Position numbers and translations under genes: made by a program
In this document: piece after piece, positions 1 to 7,652 of the stretch
Layout of the letters: every line of letters starts with the position of its first letter
Numbering within the stretch: the first letter of the stretch is position 1
Notes under the pieces: generated by a model
What the model was told of the DNA's origin: nothing
Databases searched by the model: none
Seen by the model: only the letters and a program-made list of their open reading frames with translations
Assembly (NCBI GenBank): GCA_032160705.1
Contig: JAVHVE010000065.1
Coordinates: forward strand, 1-64,000
DNA: 64,000 nucleotides
Origin: QHXM01 sp032160705
GTDB lineage: Bacteria > Acidobacteriota > Blastocatellia > Pyrinomonadales > Pyrinomonadaceae
Direction of reading: 5' to 3'

Positions 1-53
1 CACAGCGCCGCAACTTTTTTTCCACTCCCGCGCGGGAGCGGGTTGAGCGGATA

Positions 54-140
54 GCATAATTAGACCGCAGTCGCCTTCGTCCTGTTGGACCGCCGCAGTA
101 TTTCTCGTTTAGGGCGACTGCGGTCTAATATGCGTTAGAT
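54..140. other. degenerate attC-like recombination site at the 5' edge of the cassette
   Basis: Bases 60-75 pair perfectly with 113-128, and 54-58 with 129-133, leaving A59 unpaired, so a 21-bp stem forms around a 37-base spacer. It ends in GTTAGAT (134-140), which fits the integron core consensus GTTRRRY. A single extrahelical base in a folded stem is typical of attC sites. The partner core RYYYAAC that should lie near 47-53 is not recognisable, so this site is degenerate or has been altered. A further GTTRRRY match, GTTGAGC, lies at 42-48. Confidence 0.5.
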
Positions 141-195
141 GGCTATCCGTGTGCTCTACTTACCAACTATGAGGTTTGCTCAATGGAGAATAAAC

Positions 196-1098
196 ATGAT
201 AGCGCAAAAGATGGAATCCGAAGTTTCTGACGATTTAGATATTCTTTCATCAATATGGATTTTCTCCTGTAACGTTGATGACCCCATCATAATGTATGAG
301 GTGGTTGAGAACAGAATCAACCCTCCTGCTAGTGTAAATGTGAGGGAACTGGTTCACAGTCGCGGAGAATTGTTCCGTAGAACAATACCACCTCATCGTT
401 TAGAGGCGTGGAAGCAGGAAATGCTAAAGGGTAAACATCTTCCTTCATTGCTGCGCAATATAGAAGACGAACCTCTTCGAAAGAAAAAAATTGAGGCCAT
501 CACATCAGATGATGTTTTCACGAATCAATATAGGGTTGATTCAAGTGATAATGCGCCGCTTGCCCCGGTGGAGATTCTCGATTGGGGGTTGAAGCACATA
601 GACAGATTAAGAGAAGCCAGAATCGAGAAACGCGAAGAGAGTTATAGAAAGTGGGGCAGCAAATGGTTGCCCCTCCTTTCAACGTTGGTCGCTTTAGTCA
701 CAGTTGTGAGTACCGGGTACTTTCAAAATGAGAATATCCAGACCCAGGCCAGGCTCAAATATTACGAGGTTGAACTAAAGCCCAAGCAAGAAGGCTATGA
801 TCAATTTATGGGATCTGTTATTCGAGCTGGAGATAACGCATTTAAAAATGACCACACTGCCCTGACTCACGCCCTAACTGATATGGAATTAGCTTATTAC
901 AAGTTGATACCGTTCCTTGAGGAAAAGAACAAAACGAGAAGTGATTTGATGTGGGAGAAGCTACAGCAGTTCACTGCGTTATGTTACAAAATAGAAGATC
1001 CGATGGCGAAGTCGGAGATAGAGGCAAATACTCACTCGTTCTTAGAGTATAAAAAATACTTCCAGAGCGAACTCTCACAAATTCTTTTTAAGGATTAG
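196..1098 (+). CDS. hypothetical membrane protein carried on an integron cassette
   Basis: I do not recognise the family. The protein has about 300 residues: a soluble N-terminal half of roughly 150 residues, a basic stretch, one clear transmembrane segment (about residues 157-175, WLPLLSTLVALVTVVSTGYF), and a charged C-terminal part of about 125 residues that looks helical. I chose ATG 196 because GGAG at 185-188 lies seven bases upstream; an in-frame ATG at 139 overlaps the cassette core site and has no ribosome site. The gene is visibly more AT-rich than its neighbours and lies between GTTAGAT (134-140) and an attC site (1122-1206), so it was very probably acquired as a gene cassette. Function unknown. 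Confidence 0.75.
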   Translation: MIAQKMESEVSDDLDILSSIWIFSCNVDDPIIMYEVVENRINPPASVNVRELVHSRGELFRRTIPPHRLEAWKQEMLKGKHLPSLLRNIEDEPLRKKKIEAITSDDVFTNQYRVDSSDNAPLAPVEILDWGLKHIDRLREARIEKREESYRKWGSKWLPLLSTLVALVTVVSTGYFQNENIQTQARLKYYEVELKPKQEGYDQFMGSVIRAGDNAFKNDHTALTHALTDMELAYYKLIPFLEEKNKTRSDLMWEKLQQFTALCYKIEDPMAKSEIEANTHSFLEYKKYFQSELSQILFKD

Positions 1099-1121
1099 GG
1101 GCACGTCGATGGTGAGACTCC

Positions 1122-1206
1122 ATCTAACAACGGCATGCACCCGACGCCCTTCACGAAGTCTCTCATGCACGTTGAATAGGGGCGCGGGTGATGCCGGGCG
1201 TTGGGC
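1122..1206 (+). other. attC site (integron cassette recombination site)
   Basis: The site opens with ATCTAAC (1122-1128, matching RYYYAAC) and closes with GTTGGGC (1200-1206, matching GTTRRRY), 85 bases in all, within the usual attC size range. Between them 1131-1136, 1138-1143 and 1145-1149 pair exactly with 1191-1196, 1185-1190 and 1180-1184. G1137 and A1144 are left unpaired on the same strand. Extrahelical bases on one arm of an otherwise perfect stem are the structural hallmark by which IntI recognises the folded bottom strand. It directly follows the gene at 196-1098, as in a cassette. No integrase gene is present in the window. Confidence 0.85.
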
Positions 1207-1695
1207 TGCTTCGCCTGTTGGTTTTGACAATCTAACTTGAATGAGAGCGATGATGCTCCGCATCGTCAGTGGCGTGAAACGTTGCTCACGTTGCACCGGC
1301 TGCGTCGGCATTTGTACTACAGGTACAGGTGCGGCTTGCGTTAGGAATATCTCAAACAGAGATGCTTAAGCGAAAGGAAAATCAGTTTCAGCTAAAATCA
1401 CTTGACAGATGTTTCCGTCGAGGTTTACTCTCAGCCTCATTAAAGCCCTGCGTAAACCAGCACCTCTTGACCGGCTGGCGTTAACTTTTTAAGCCCAGAC
1501 AAAGATTGCCCAGGCGTAGATGTGTTCTCTGATATATCTGCCTTTCGGGCGCGACGCGATTGCTCTTCGCACCTACTAGAGCGGGTCTGCTCGTTTGAGA
1601 GCAGCCGCTGGTGAAAATTTTTGCCCCCGCAACGCTGACGATTTCCTCCACAACTCGTCAGTCTCACTCTAACTTACAAGATAAGGAGCAAAATC
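1207..1695. other. gene-free stretch after the cassette
   Basis: About 490 bases without a supportable gene. Short open frames on either strand lack ribosome sites and recognisable products. ATCTAAC at 1230-1236 and GTTAGGA at 1340-1346 resemble integron cores but the sequence between them does not fold like an attC site. Small local hairpins are present around 1300-1335. The last bases (1683-1688, AAGGAG) are the ribosome binding site of the next gene. Confidence 0.5.
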
Positions 1696-1905
1696 ATGAT
1701 TATCTCAGCGAGTCGCAGACTCATTCAGAAATTCTTCATCCTGGGCGTTATGTTGTCATGCCTGGGGCTCATCTCCGCCGGTGCGGGAACGAAAGCTTCC
1801 GCCTCCGCGCCGGGCACAAACGATACTCTGAAGCCTTGCTGCTCGGTTTGCGAGGAAGACCCGACGATTCCAATCTGCCGGTATGGCTGCAACGAGGGCT
1901 GTTAG
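1696..1905 (+). CDS. small secreted six-cysteine peptide
   Basis: A 69-residue protein with a strong ribosome site (AAGGAG at 1683-1688). Residues 1-8 are basic/polar and residues 13-30 form a hydrophobic stretch, giving a signal-peptide-like leader ending in an Ala/Ser-rich region (about 30-38). The mature part of about 30 residues is dominated by six cysteines in the pattern CC-x2-C-x8-C-x3-C-x3-C. I do not recognise the family. Cysteine density and secretion suggest a disulfide-stabilised or metal-binding peptide, or the precursor of a modified peptide. The next gene (2069-2602) encodes a membrane-anchored thioredoxin-like protein, which might form its disulfides; this is inference from position only. 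Confidence 0.65.
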   Translation: MIISASRRLIQKFFILGVMLSCLGLISAGAGTKASASAPGTNDTLKPCCSVCEEDPTIPICRYGCNEGC

Positions 1906-2068
1906 GCTAAACAGTAGATGGCTAAAAGAACCACCCTGAAAAGGGAATAACCTGGGCGGAAGCGAGGGGGACGGGAGTCCTGCAACTTATCAACACGTAT
2001 GGAGAGTGATGCGCGACTTGCGCGCACAATCCCCGACCCCTCGCTTCCATTCTTTTTGGAAGATCAAC

Positions 2069-2602
2069 ATGAATAAGCCGGGAAAGAAAATCGAACTGGC
2101 CGTTAATCTCGCAATCATTCTGGTAGCGATTATGATCGGCTTCGTCTTTGTCAAAAACTACCTGCTTGCTCCTCAGCCCACGCCTGAAAGCCGGGACTAT
2201 CGCGTACCTGTGGGAACAAAAATGTCATTGCCTGAGGTTGACTGGGCACAGAACGGGCAGACGCTGTTGCTGGTCTTGAAGAAAGGATGCCGCTACTGCG
2301 CGGAGAGCGCGCCCTTCTATCAACGTCTGGTGCGTGAGACGGCTGCGCAGAAAGGGGCTCGCTTAGTCGCTGTGCTGCCGCAGGAAGTCAACGAAGGCAA
2401 ACAGTATCTGAGCAGTCTCAATGTGCCGATTGATGAAGTCAGACAGGCAGAACTCGGTGTGCTGGGGGTGCAGGGTACGCCGACGCTGATTCTGGTCAAC
2501 GGTCAAGGCGAAGTCGTGGAATCATGGGTGGGGAAACTTCCGGCAGAGCAGGAAACGGAAGTGTTAAGACGAATTGAGCAGAAAACGGTAGCGAGTAAAT
2601 AA
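2069..2602 (+). CDS. membrane-anchored thioredoxin-like protein
   Basis: 177 residues. One N-terminal transmembrane segment (about residues 9-30) would leave the rest outside the cytoplasm. A thioredoxin-fold domain follows, with active site GCRYC (a CxxC motif after a predicted beta strand LLLVLKKG) and a cis-proline-type motif GVQGTPTLILVNGQG near residue 142, as in TlpA/thioredoxin proteins. I chose ATG 2069 because it places the membrane anchor at the N-terminus; an upstream in-frame start at 2006 adds a low-quality tail. It follows the six-cysteine peptide in the same direction. Likely role: periplasmic thiol-disulfide exchange; the substrate is unknown. Confidence 0.8.
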   Translation: MNKPGKKIELAVNLAIILVAIMIGFVFVKNYLLAPQPTPESRDYRVPVGTKMSLPEVDWAQNGQTLLLVLKKGCRYCAESAPFYQRLVRETAAQKGARLVAVLPQEVNEGKQYLSSLNVPIDEVRQAELGVLGVQGTPTLILVNGQGEVVESWVGKLPAEQETEVLRRIEQKTVASK

Positions 2603-2625
2603 GCACAGGCTGACAGTCAGTTAAT

Positions 2626-3627
2626 TCAAGCCGACTTCATACTCTTCAAAGACTGAGCAATCAAGGGAACGATGCGGCGTGGAACGGCGATGGCCTCTTT
2701 GATGTGGCGGGCGTGTGTGAAATGGCCTGCGACGTAGAGGCCGGGAATGTTGGTCTCGAAGGTCTCAGCATTATAGAGGGGCACGTCCGCCAATCCTGAG
2801 CGCACAATCTCGACTCCGGCCTGGCGCAGCAGCGTCAAATCAGCATCGCTGCCGACGAGGATGAAGACGGCATCGTTGGGAAGTGTGACGGTCTCTCCGT
2901 CTTCAAGACGGACGCGGACTTCCGATTCGGTAATCTCTTCGACTTCTTTGAAGAGCAGAACACCTAAGCGCCCCTCTTTAATCAGGCGTTCGAGCGGAGT
3001 GCGAACCCAGTGCTTGATGGCGTTCATTTTGGGATCGCGGTTCTCCCAGTCGGAGCGCCAGATGACAAACGTGGTGCGCGCGCCCTCTTCCGCGAGAAAC
3101 AGCGCCGCTTCAGCCGCGCTGTTGCCGCCACCAATGACCATCACGTCTTTGCGGACGTAAGGATGGGGCTCTGTGAACCTGTGATGAACTTTTGGCAGGT
3201 CTTCGCCCGGCACGCCGAGCCGTCGCGGATAAGCCATTGCGCCGATGGCGAAGAGCACGCGCGCCGCGCGATATTCATTGCGAGTGGTGCGCACAAGAAA
3301 TCCGTCCGGCTCAAGGCGCGCTATCTCTCTTGCTTCTTCCTCCGTGTTAATCCGCAGGTTTTCGTCGAGCGCGAAGCGGACGTAATGCGAGAGCAATTCC
3401 TCGCGCGTCGGCTTTTCGCGACAGGGCAAGAGCGCGCCTTCGCGCATCTCCAACTCGTTCGGCGTAGAGAAGACAGTGCGCCCGATTGGATAGTGAAAGA
3501 TGGTGTCGGCAATCAGACCCTTCTCGATGACGAGGTAGGTCAGACCGGCGCGCGCCGCCGCATCCGCAGCCGATAACCCGGCAGGGCCTGCGCCGATAAT
3601 CAATAAATCTAGTTTCTCAGCAGCCAT
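2626..3627 (-). CDS. YpdA-like FAD-dependent pyridine nucleotide-disulfide reductase (putative bacilliredoxin/bacillithiol disulfide reductase)
   Basis: About 333 residues. The N-terminus has the FAD dinucleotide-binding motif GAGPAG in LLIIGAGPAGLSAADAA; a second nucleotide-binding motif, GGGNSAAEAALFLA in VMVIGGGNSA, binds NAD(P)H; the C-terminus has the GLYVAGH segment near the flavin. No CxxC redox pair is visible between the two Rossmann domains, as expected for YpdA-type enzymes rather than classical thioredoxin reductases. YpdA reduces bacillithiol disulfide in Firmicutes; bshC in this window (12934-14619) makes that role plausible here. ATG 3627 gives the usual short N-terminus before the FAD motif; a TTG at 3672 would add 15 residues. 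It is convergent with the thioredoxin-like gene. Confidence 0.75.
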   Translation of the reverse strand: MAAEKLDLLIIGAGPAGLSAADAAARAGLTYLVIEKGLIADTIFHYPIGRTVFSTPNELEMREGALLPCREKPTREELLSHYVRFALDENLRINTEEEAREIARLEPDGFLVRTTRNEYRAARVLFAIGAMAYPRRLGVPGEDLPKVHHRFTEPHPYVRKDVMVIGGGNSAAEAALFLAEEGARTTFVIWRSDWENRDPKMNAIKHWVRTPLERLIKEGRLGVLLFKEVEEITESEVRVRLEDGETVTLPNDAVFILVGSDADLTLLRQAGVEIVRSGLADVPLYNAETFETNIPGLYVAGHFTHARHIKEAIAVPRRIVPLIAQSLKSMKSA

Positions 3628-3749
3628 AAATGGTATGAGCACATCATCTGGCAGGCCGCTTGGGTGAGTCAAGCCACAGTTGCGGGCAAGGGTCTGGGCA
3701 TTCTCCTTACTATCTGCCGGGATTCATGGACGATGCGTAGAAAAGCTGT

Positions 3750-3816
3750 CCACGAAATCACACAAAACCGCACGAAGCCAGCGACATTATGTTCGTGTGT
3801 TTTCGTGTGATTTTGA
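3750..3816. repeat. palindromic spacer repeat, CACGAAA-word family (copy 1)
   Basis: Imperfect inverted repeat: the left arm runs 3750-3776 (CACGAAATCACACAAAACCG and on) and the right arm is its near complement (3791-3816). It lies between the end of the patatin-like gene and the YpdA-like gene. Arms are built from repeated CACGAAA/CACACAAAA words. The same word pattern recurs at 16762-16840 and 27272-27338. Confidence 0.75.
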
Positions 3817-3831
3817 GGGGGCGCTCTTTGA

Positions 3832-6800
3832 CTAACGCTTCTGGTATGCCCTGATGCGCTCTTCAAAGCTGGTGAGGTCGAGCGGCTCTTTGTCGGCTCC
3901 ACAAATCGCGTCCATAATATGCGAGCCCAGCATTCGATAGCTCTCAAACTGAGATTCGCTGAAAAACTGGTCGCCGATGAACTCCTGCGGGAAGAGTTCG
4001 TTTTCCTGCTGGTAGTGAAGCACATCCTGCGGCTCGTCTCCAGACATGGATGCTTTGATAAAGATGAGGACGCCATCATCGTCAGGCGGAGTGTTATCCA
4101 CACACGAATAGCGGATTGTGCCGATGGCGCAATACTTGCCCAATTTGTGCGGGGGCCTGGTGTGCAGTTGGAAATCTCCGTCCTTGAATTCGACCGGCAC
4201 GCCGAGGTCTATCCGAATCTTGCGAATCGCCATCCCCAGAGCATCAAACTTGTATTTCGGGTCGGTCGAAGCATCGCTGACGACAATCAAGCGGCAGCGA
4301 CGCAAGACCATCTCGTAGAGTCCCAGATTATCGAAGTGGCCGCCGTCCGAAAGATAAACATAAGGACTCTTGTCGTCGGTCATCGAAAGGGCTTCGGAGA
4401 CGACCGGGCCAATCGCAAACTTCGGCACTGAGCGATTGTAGGTGCTGTCGCCGTGCGGCCCCGGATTGCCGAGCCACCAGCCCAGCCTCACATTGAACAT
4501 CGCCATCAGAAACGAGACGAGCGACGAAGAAATCATGTAACCCATGTTGGGGCTGGCCGCCGCGCCGCTGATGGTAAAGGCCGTCCCCAGAGAGACGCCT
4601 TCTTCGCCACCGTAATATCTAGACCTGCGGTATCCGAGCAGGTGGTTTCCCGCATGCAGCGGCGAGACCGTGAACGTCTCGGCCTTGCGTTCCTGCCACG
4701 CCAGGTTATTGCCCTTCATTAAATTGAGCGCGATGTTGACGACGTGGAGCGGTCGTGGGGCGCGGCTTCGCCTGATCTCGTCCGGGTAGGCATCTTCCAA
4801 AATCCAGCGGTTAAGCAGCACGCGGGTCTCGCCCAGATGGGCTTGATTTAAAAGTCTCCAGGTTCTTCCCTTCGGTTCGGTTTGACGCCCCTCTATGTAA
4901 AGGCATTCTCCGTCCAGCATCTTGTTCAGGTCGCAGGCCAGAGACTGCTGCAACTCCTCCGAAGGACTGCTTGTCGAGTCGTGCCTCTCTATCAATCGCT
5001 GCGTCGCGGGCGAGAGCCTTTTATTAATCTCCACGGACAAGGGGTCGAACTTGTTCGTCAGCTTATTAATCAGGCTTTCGGGATTCCTGAAGCTCTTCTC
5101 GCTAAACAGCGCCGTGCGCAGGTTGTGCATCTCGGTATCGTCGCCGGGGTCGAAGTCCGTAAACCAGTTCGGCCTGCGTTTTTTTCGAGAAGCTCCGAGG
5201 TACGCCCGCTTCAGGCGATTGCCGTAGAGCGAATGGATTGAGAACTTGCCCGTGTCTATGAAGCGCCCCATGATGTAGCAGAAAGCGGCTAAGACAATCG
5301 TCATCGCTATCACGAGGCTGAAGGGCGAGTTGCCGATCATCCAGAAGTGCTCATGCCACGAGGTATATTCAAGCTTCGGGAAAATGGTTTGGAAGTATGT
5401 GATGGGAAGGCCGCGCAAAGGCCAGCTTTGGGAATGACCGTACATCCAATGAGAAAAATGGTTGAGCAGCCAGTTGGTCAGAGTCGAGAGGACGATGACG
5501 AGGAAACAGAAGAAAGCAGGCGCGGCCAGTTTCGTCAGCTTATGCTGAAAAGTTTTTCTCATGCCCGGTCGGTCTTGCTCTGTGCCACTCGCGGGCGTCT
5601 TGGCACTGAAGCCTCCCAGAATGGTGATCGCGCCTGAGACGATGCCGGTTACGGTGATAATCGACGCCCACATTTTTGACCAACTGATGTCCTCTTTCCA
5701 CGGCAGCAGAATCAAGCTCGGGCCGTAGAGCACCAGCGCGTTGATGGCGCACCAGAAGACGACGACGATGAGAATCCATCCGGCGAAACGGGCGACCCAT
5801 TCCAGGTCTTCATCCGAGATATTACGGCTGGCAAATCCGACGATCAGCGTCGTCCCAAGTGAAAAAATAATCAGCAGCAGCGGCGCGGCAAAGCACGCGA
5901 ACAAAACTGCATACTGAATTTTAATTGACTCAGTCCCGGCTTCCGAAGGAGAGGCTGTAAAGCTCCACCAGGCTGAGGCACCTGCGGGGTATGTGAATGT
6001 CGGATTGGTCGCGACCCACCAGAGCAGATAGCCCGTCAGCAGCCCGGCCAGGATGACTACGATGATGGCCGCCACAAATCGTATGAAGACATTCAGCCGA
6101 ACATCCTTGCCCTGCGCGCGTGACATCTCTATGTATTGTGTGATGACGTTCCGGCGCGTGTAAGCATACAAAGCCCAACCGATGAAGATCATCCCCGTGG
6201 TCAAGACCATGAAACGCGGCGCTGATTTCTCTTTCCATTGAAACCAGTCGGGAAGGTATGCTCCGATGTCGCTCCAGCCCTGCCAGTGCGGAGTCCCGTC
6301 TTGATATAACGTCCAGAAGAAAGTGAGCGAGATACAGGACACCACCAGCGGCAGCAGGCACAGGGTGAGAAAACGGGACTGGTTGCTCTGGCGAGCATCC
6401 TGTCTGGGCAGGTAGTAACCGGCGTAGCCGATCCCGATCAGCGCCGTGATGATTCCGAGCATTAATGTCAGCGGCTCAAGCCACGTCCATTCGGGCTTGC
6501 TGTGAAGAACCGCCGCCACACCGATGCGCGGAATCATCAACACGGCGAGGAGCAGCGGGATAAAGACCAGCCAGTTCAAGAAAAGATTGCGAATGTAGAT
6601 TGCCGCCAGAGTCCAGGTGTCCGCAGAGAGCAGACCAGTTTGCGGGCTGAGGTAATTGCTGTAGGTGCGCAGGTGTCTGATCTCTCTCGATTCAGGCTCA
6701 AGCGGTGAATCGGGGCGACCCGATAACTCTTCCGTGACGCCTTTGACGCCGCGCGGATGCCTGTGAATCCAGGCGCTCAGCCAGCTTCCGATATAGCCGC

Positions 6801-7641
6801 CGCCTGAGACGGTCGAGAGATAGTCGAATTCACCGATGAGGTCGTGTCGTGCCAGTCCCTGCAAGATGCCCAGGTTGAAAGTCGCGCTGCGAATGCCTCC
6901 GCCCGACAGGCACAGGGCAGAGCGCTTCCCGTCTCGTTCGTAAATAATGCTGTGAATGGTCGAGACGTGCAGATCGTTATCGCGTTTGGCCTTGCTGCGC
7001 TGAATCTGCTTGAGGCCGCTTTCGTCAACGATCTCTTCGAGCAAGCTCTCACGAACGCTTTCAAGCTCATCCTGTGGAAGTCTCGGCCTCAACTCGCGCG
7101 GGTAAGCCTCTTCTAACAGCCGCCGATTGACGTGGCTGAGTTTTTCCCCTTGCCAGTGGCTCTCGGCCAGGTGCTTGGTGCTTTCCTCCAGATCGATGCG
7201 GCTGAAACGCTGCGCAGTGTAAAACTTCTCGTTCGCCAGTTGGCGATTTAATAAAAAGGCCAGCTCGGCGCGCAAATATTTCCCGGTCTTATCCGAGATT
7301 CTTTTCCTGATTTGGGCGAAGTCGTATTGAGGTACTTTCGCTTTAGACTTGATGGCCTGGCAAACGTCGAACAACACCTGGGCATCGGATGCTCTCTCCT
7401 CATCCGTGGACTGCGCCTGACTCTGGAATTGCTTGAGCAGTTGCTCGCGCAGATACTGGGACAACTCATTGTCTGTCCTGTAAAGCGTAATCAGCAGTCC
7501 CGGCGGGTCTCTGATCTCGAACTGGAGAAACGACCACGGATAACCGTCGGGAAGCGGCCCGTACAGGCTGATGAATTCGTCTTCGAGAACCCTGTGGAGA
7601 TGCAGCGAGCGTTGGGACTCTGTGGCGGCACTGTCTTTCAT
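3832..7641 (-). CDS. giant patatin-like phospholipase with polytopic membrane insert (paralogue 1)
   Basis: 1269 residues. Residues 1-235 are soluble and helical. A patatin-type start follows: the oxyanion loop GGGIR (247-251) and the nucleophile motif TVSGGG with Ser279. A long region (about 340-800) then contains roughly ten hydrophobic segments. The patatin fold resumes near residue 930 and contains the catalytic Asp in SDGGHFDNLGLYE (D1099). Known patatins use a Ser-Asp dyad with GGG-R and DG[GA] motifs, so the pieces needed for acyl-ester hydrolysis are present but separated by a membrane domain. A segment of about 130 residues after the last membrane helix is absent from the paralogue upstream. 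It starts 11 bases after that paralogue and is probably co-transcribed with it. Substrate unknown; likely acts on membrane lipids. Confidence 0.85.
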   Translation of the reverse strand: MKDSAATESQRSLHLHRVLEDEFISLYGPLPDGYPWSFLQFEIRDPPGLLITLYRTDNELSQYLREQLLKQFQSQAQSTDEERASDAQVLFDVCQAIKSKAKVPQYDFAQIRKRISDKTGKYLRAELAFLLNRQLANEKFYTAQRFSRIDLEESTKHLAESHWQGEKLSHVNRRLLEEAYPRELRPRLPQDELESVRESLLEEIVDESGLKQIQRSKAKRDNDLHVSTIHSIIYERDGKRSALCLSGGGIRSATFNLGILQGLARHDLIGEFDYLSTVSGGGYIGSWLSAWIHRHPRGVKGVTEELSGRPDSPLEPESREIRHLRTYSNYLSPQTGLLSADTWTLAAIYIRNLFLNWLVFIPLLLAVLMIPRIGVAAVLHSKPEWTWLEPLTLMLGIITALIGIGYAGYYLPRQDARQSNQSRFLTLCLLPLVVSCISLTFFWTLYQDGTPHWQGWSDIGAYLPDWFQWKEKSAPRFMVLTTGMIFIGWALYAYTRRNVITQYIEMSRAQGKDVRLNVFIRFVAAIIVVILAGLLTGYLLWWVATNPTFTYPAGASAWWSFTASPSEAGTESIKIQYAVLFACFAAPLLLIIFSLGTTLIVGFASRNISDEDLEWVARFAGWILIVVVFWCAINALVLYGPSLILLPWKEDISWSKMWASIITVTGIVSGAITILGGFSAKTPASGTEQDRPGMRKTFQHKLTKLAAPAFFCFLVIVLSTLTNWLLNHFSHWMYGHSQSWPLRGLPITYFQTIFPKLEYTSWHEHFWMIGNSPFSLVIAMTIVLAAFCYIMGRFIDTGKFSIHSLYGNRLKRAYLGASRKKRRPNWFTDFDPGDDTEMHNLRTALFSEKSFRNPESLINKLTNKFDPLSVEINKRLSPATQRLIERHDSTSSPSEELQQSLACDLNKMLDGECLYIEGRQTEPKGRTWRLLNQAHLGETRVLLNRWILEDAYPDEIRRSRAPRPLHVVNIALNLMKGNNLAWQERKAETFTVSPLHAGNHLLGYRRSRYYGGEEGVSLGTAFTISGAAASPNMGYMISSSLVSFLMAMFNVRLGWWLGNPGPHGDSTYNRSVPKFAIGPVVSEALSMTDDKSPYVYLSDGGHFDNLGLYEMVLRRCRLIVVSDASTDPKYKFDALGMAIRKIRIDLGVPVEFKDGDFQLHTRPPHKLGKYCAIGTIRYSCVDNTPPDDDGVLIFIKASMSGDEPQDVLHYQQENELFPQEFIGDQFFSESQFESYRMLGSHIMDAICGADKEPLDLTSFEERIRAYQKR

Positions 7642-7652
7642 AATTCAAATAC

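Noticed and set aside
139..195. Start of the cassette gene at ATG 139
   Set aside because: This ATG overlaps the GTTAGAT core and has no ribosome site; ATG 196 is preceded by GGAG at good spacing.
1230..1346. Possible second attC site (ATCTAAC at 1230-1236, GTTAGGA at 1340-1346)
   Set aside because: The last base of the right core is not a pyrimidine and the inner sequences do not pair, so it lacks the attC fold.
1611..1910. 99-codon frame overlapping the six-cysteine peptide
   Set aside because: It is in another frame, lacks a ribosome site, and the in-frame peptide at 1696 has a signal peptide and AAGGAG.
3010..3576. 188-codon frame opposite the YpdA-like gene
   Set aside because: It is the complementary-strand shadow of the FAD reductase and codes for nothing recognisable.
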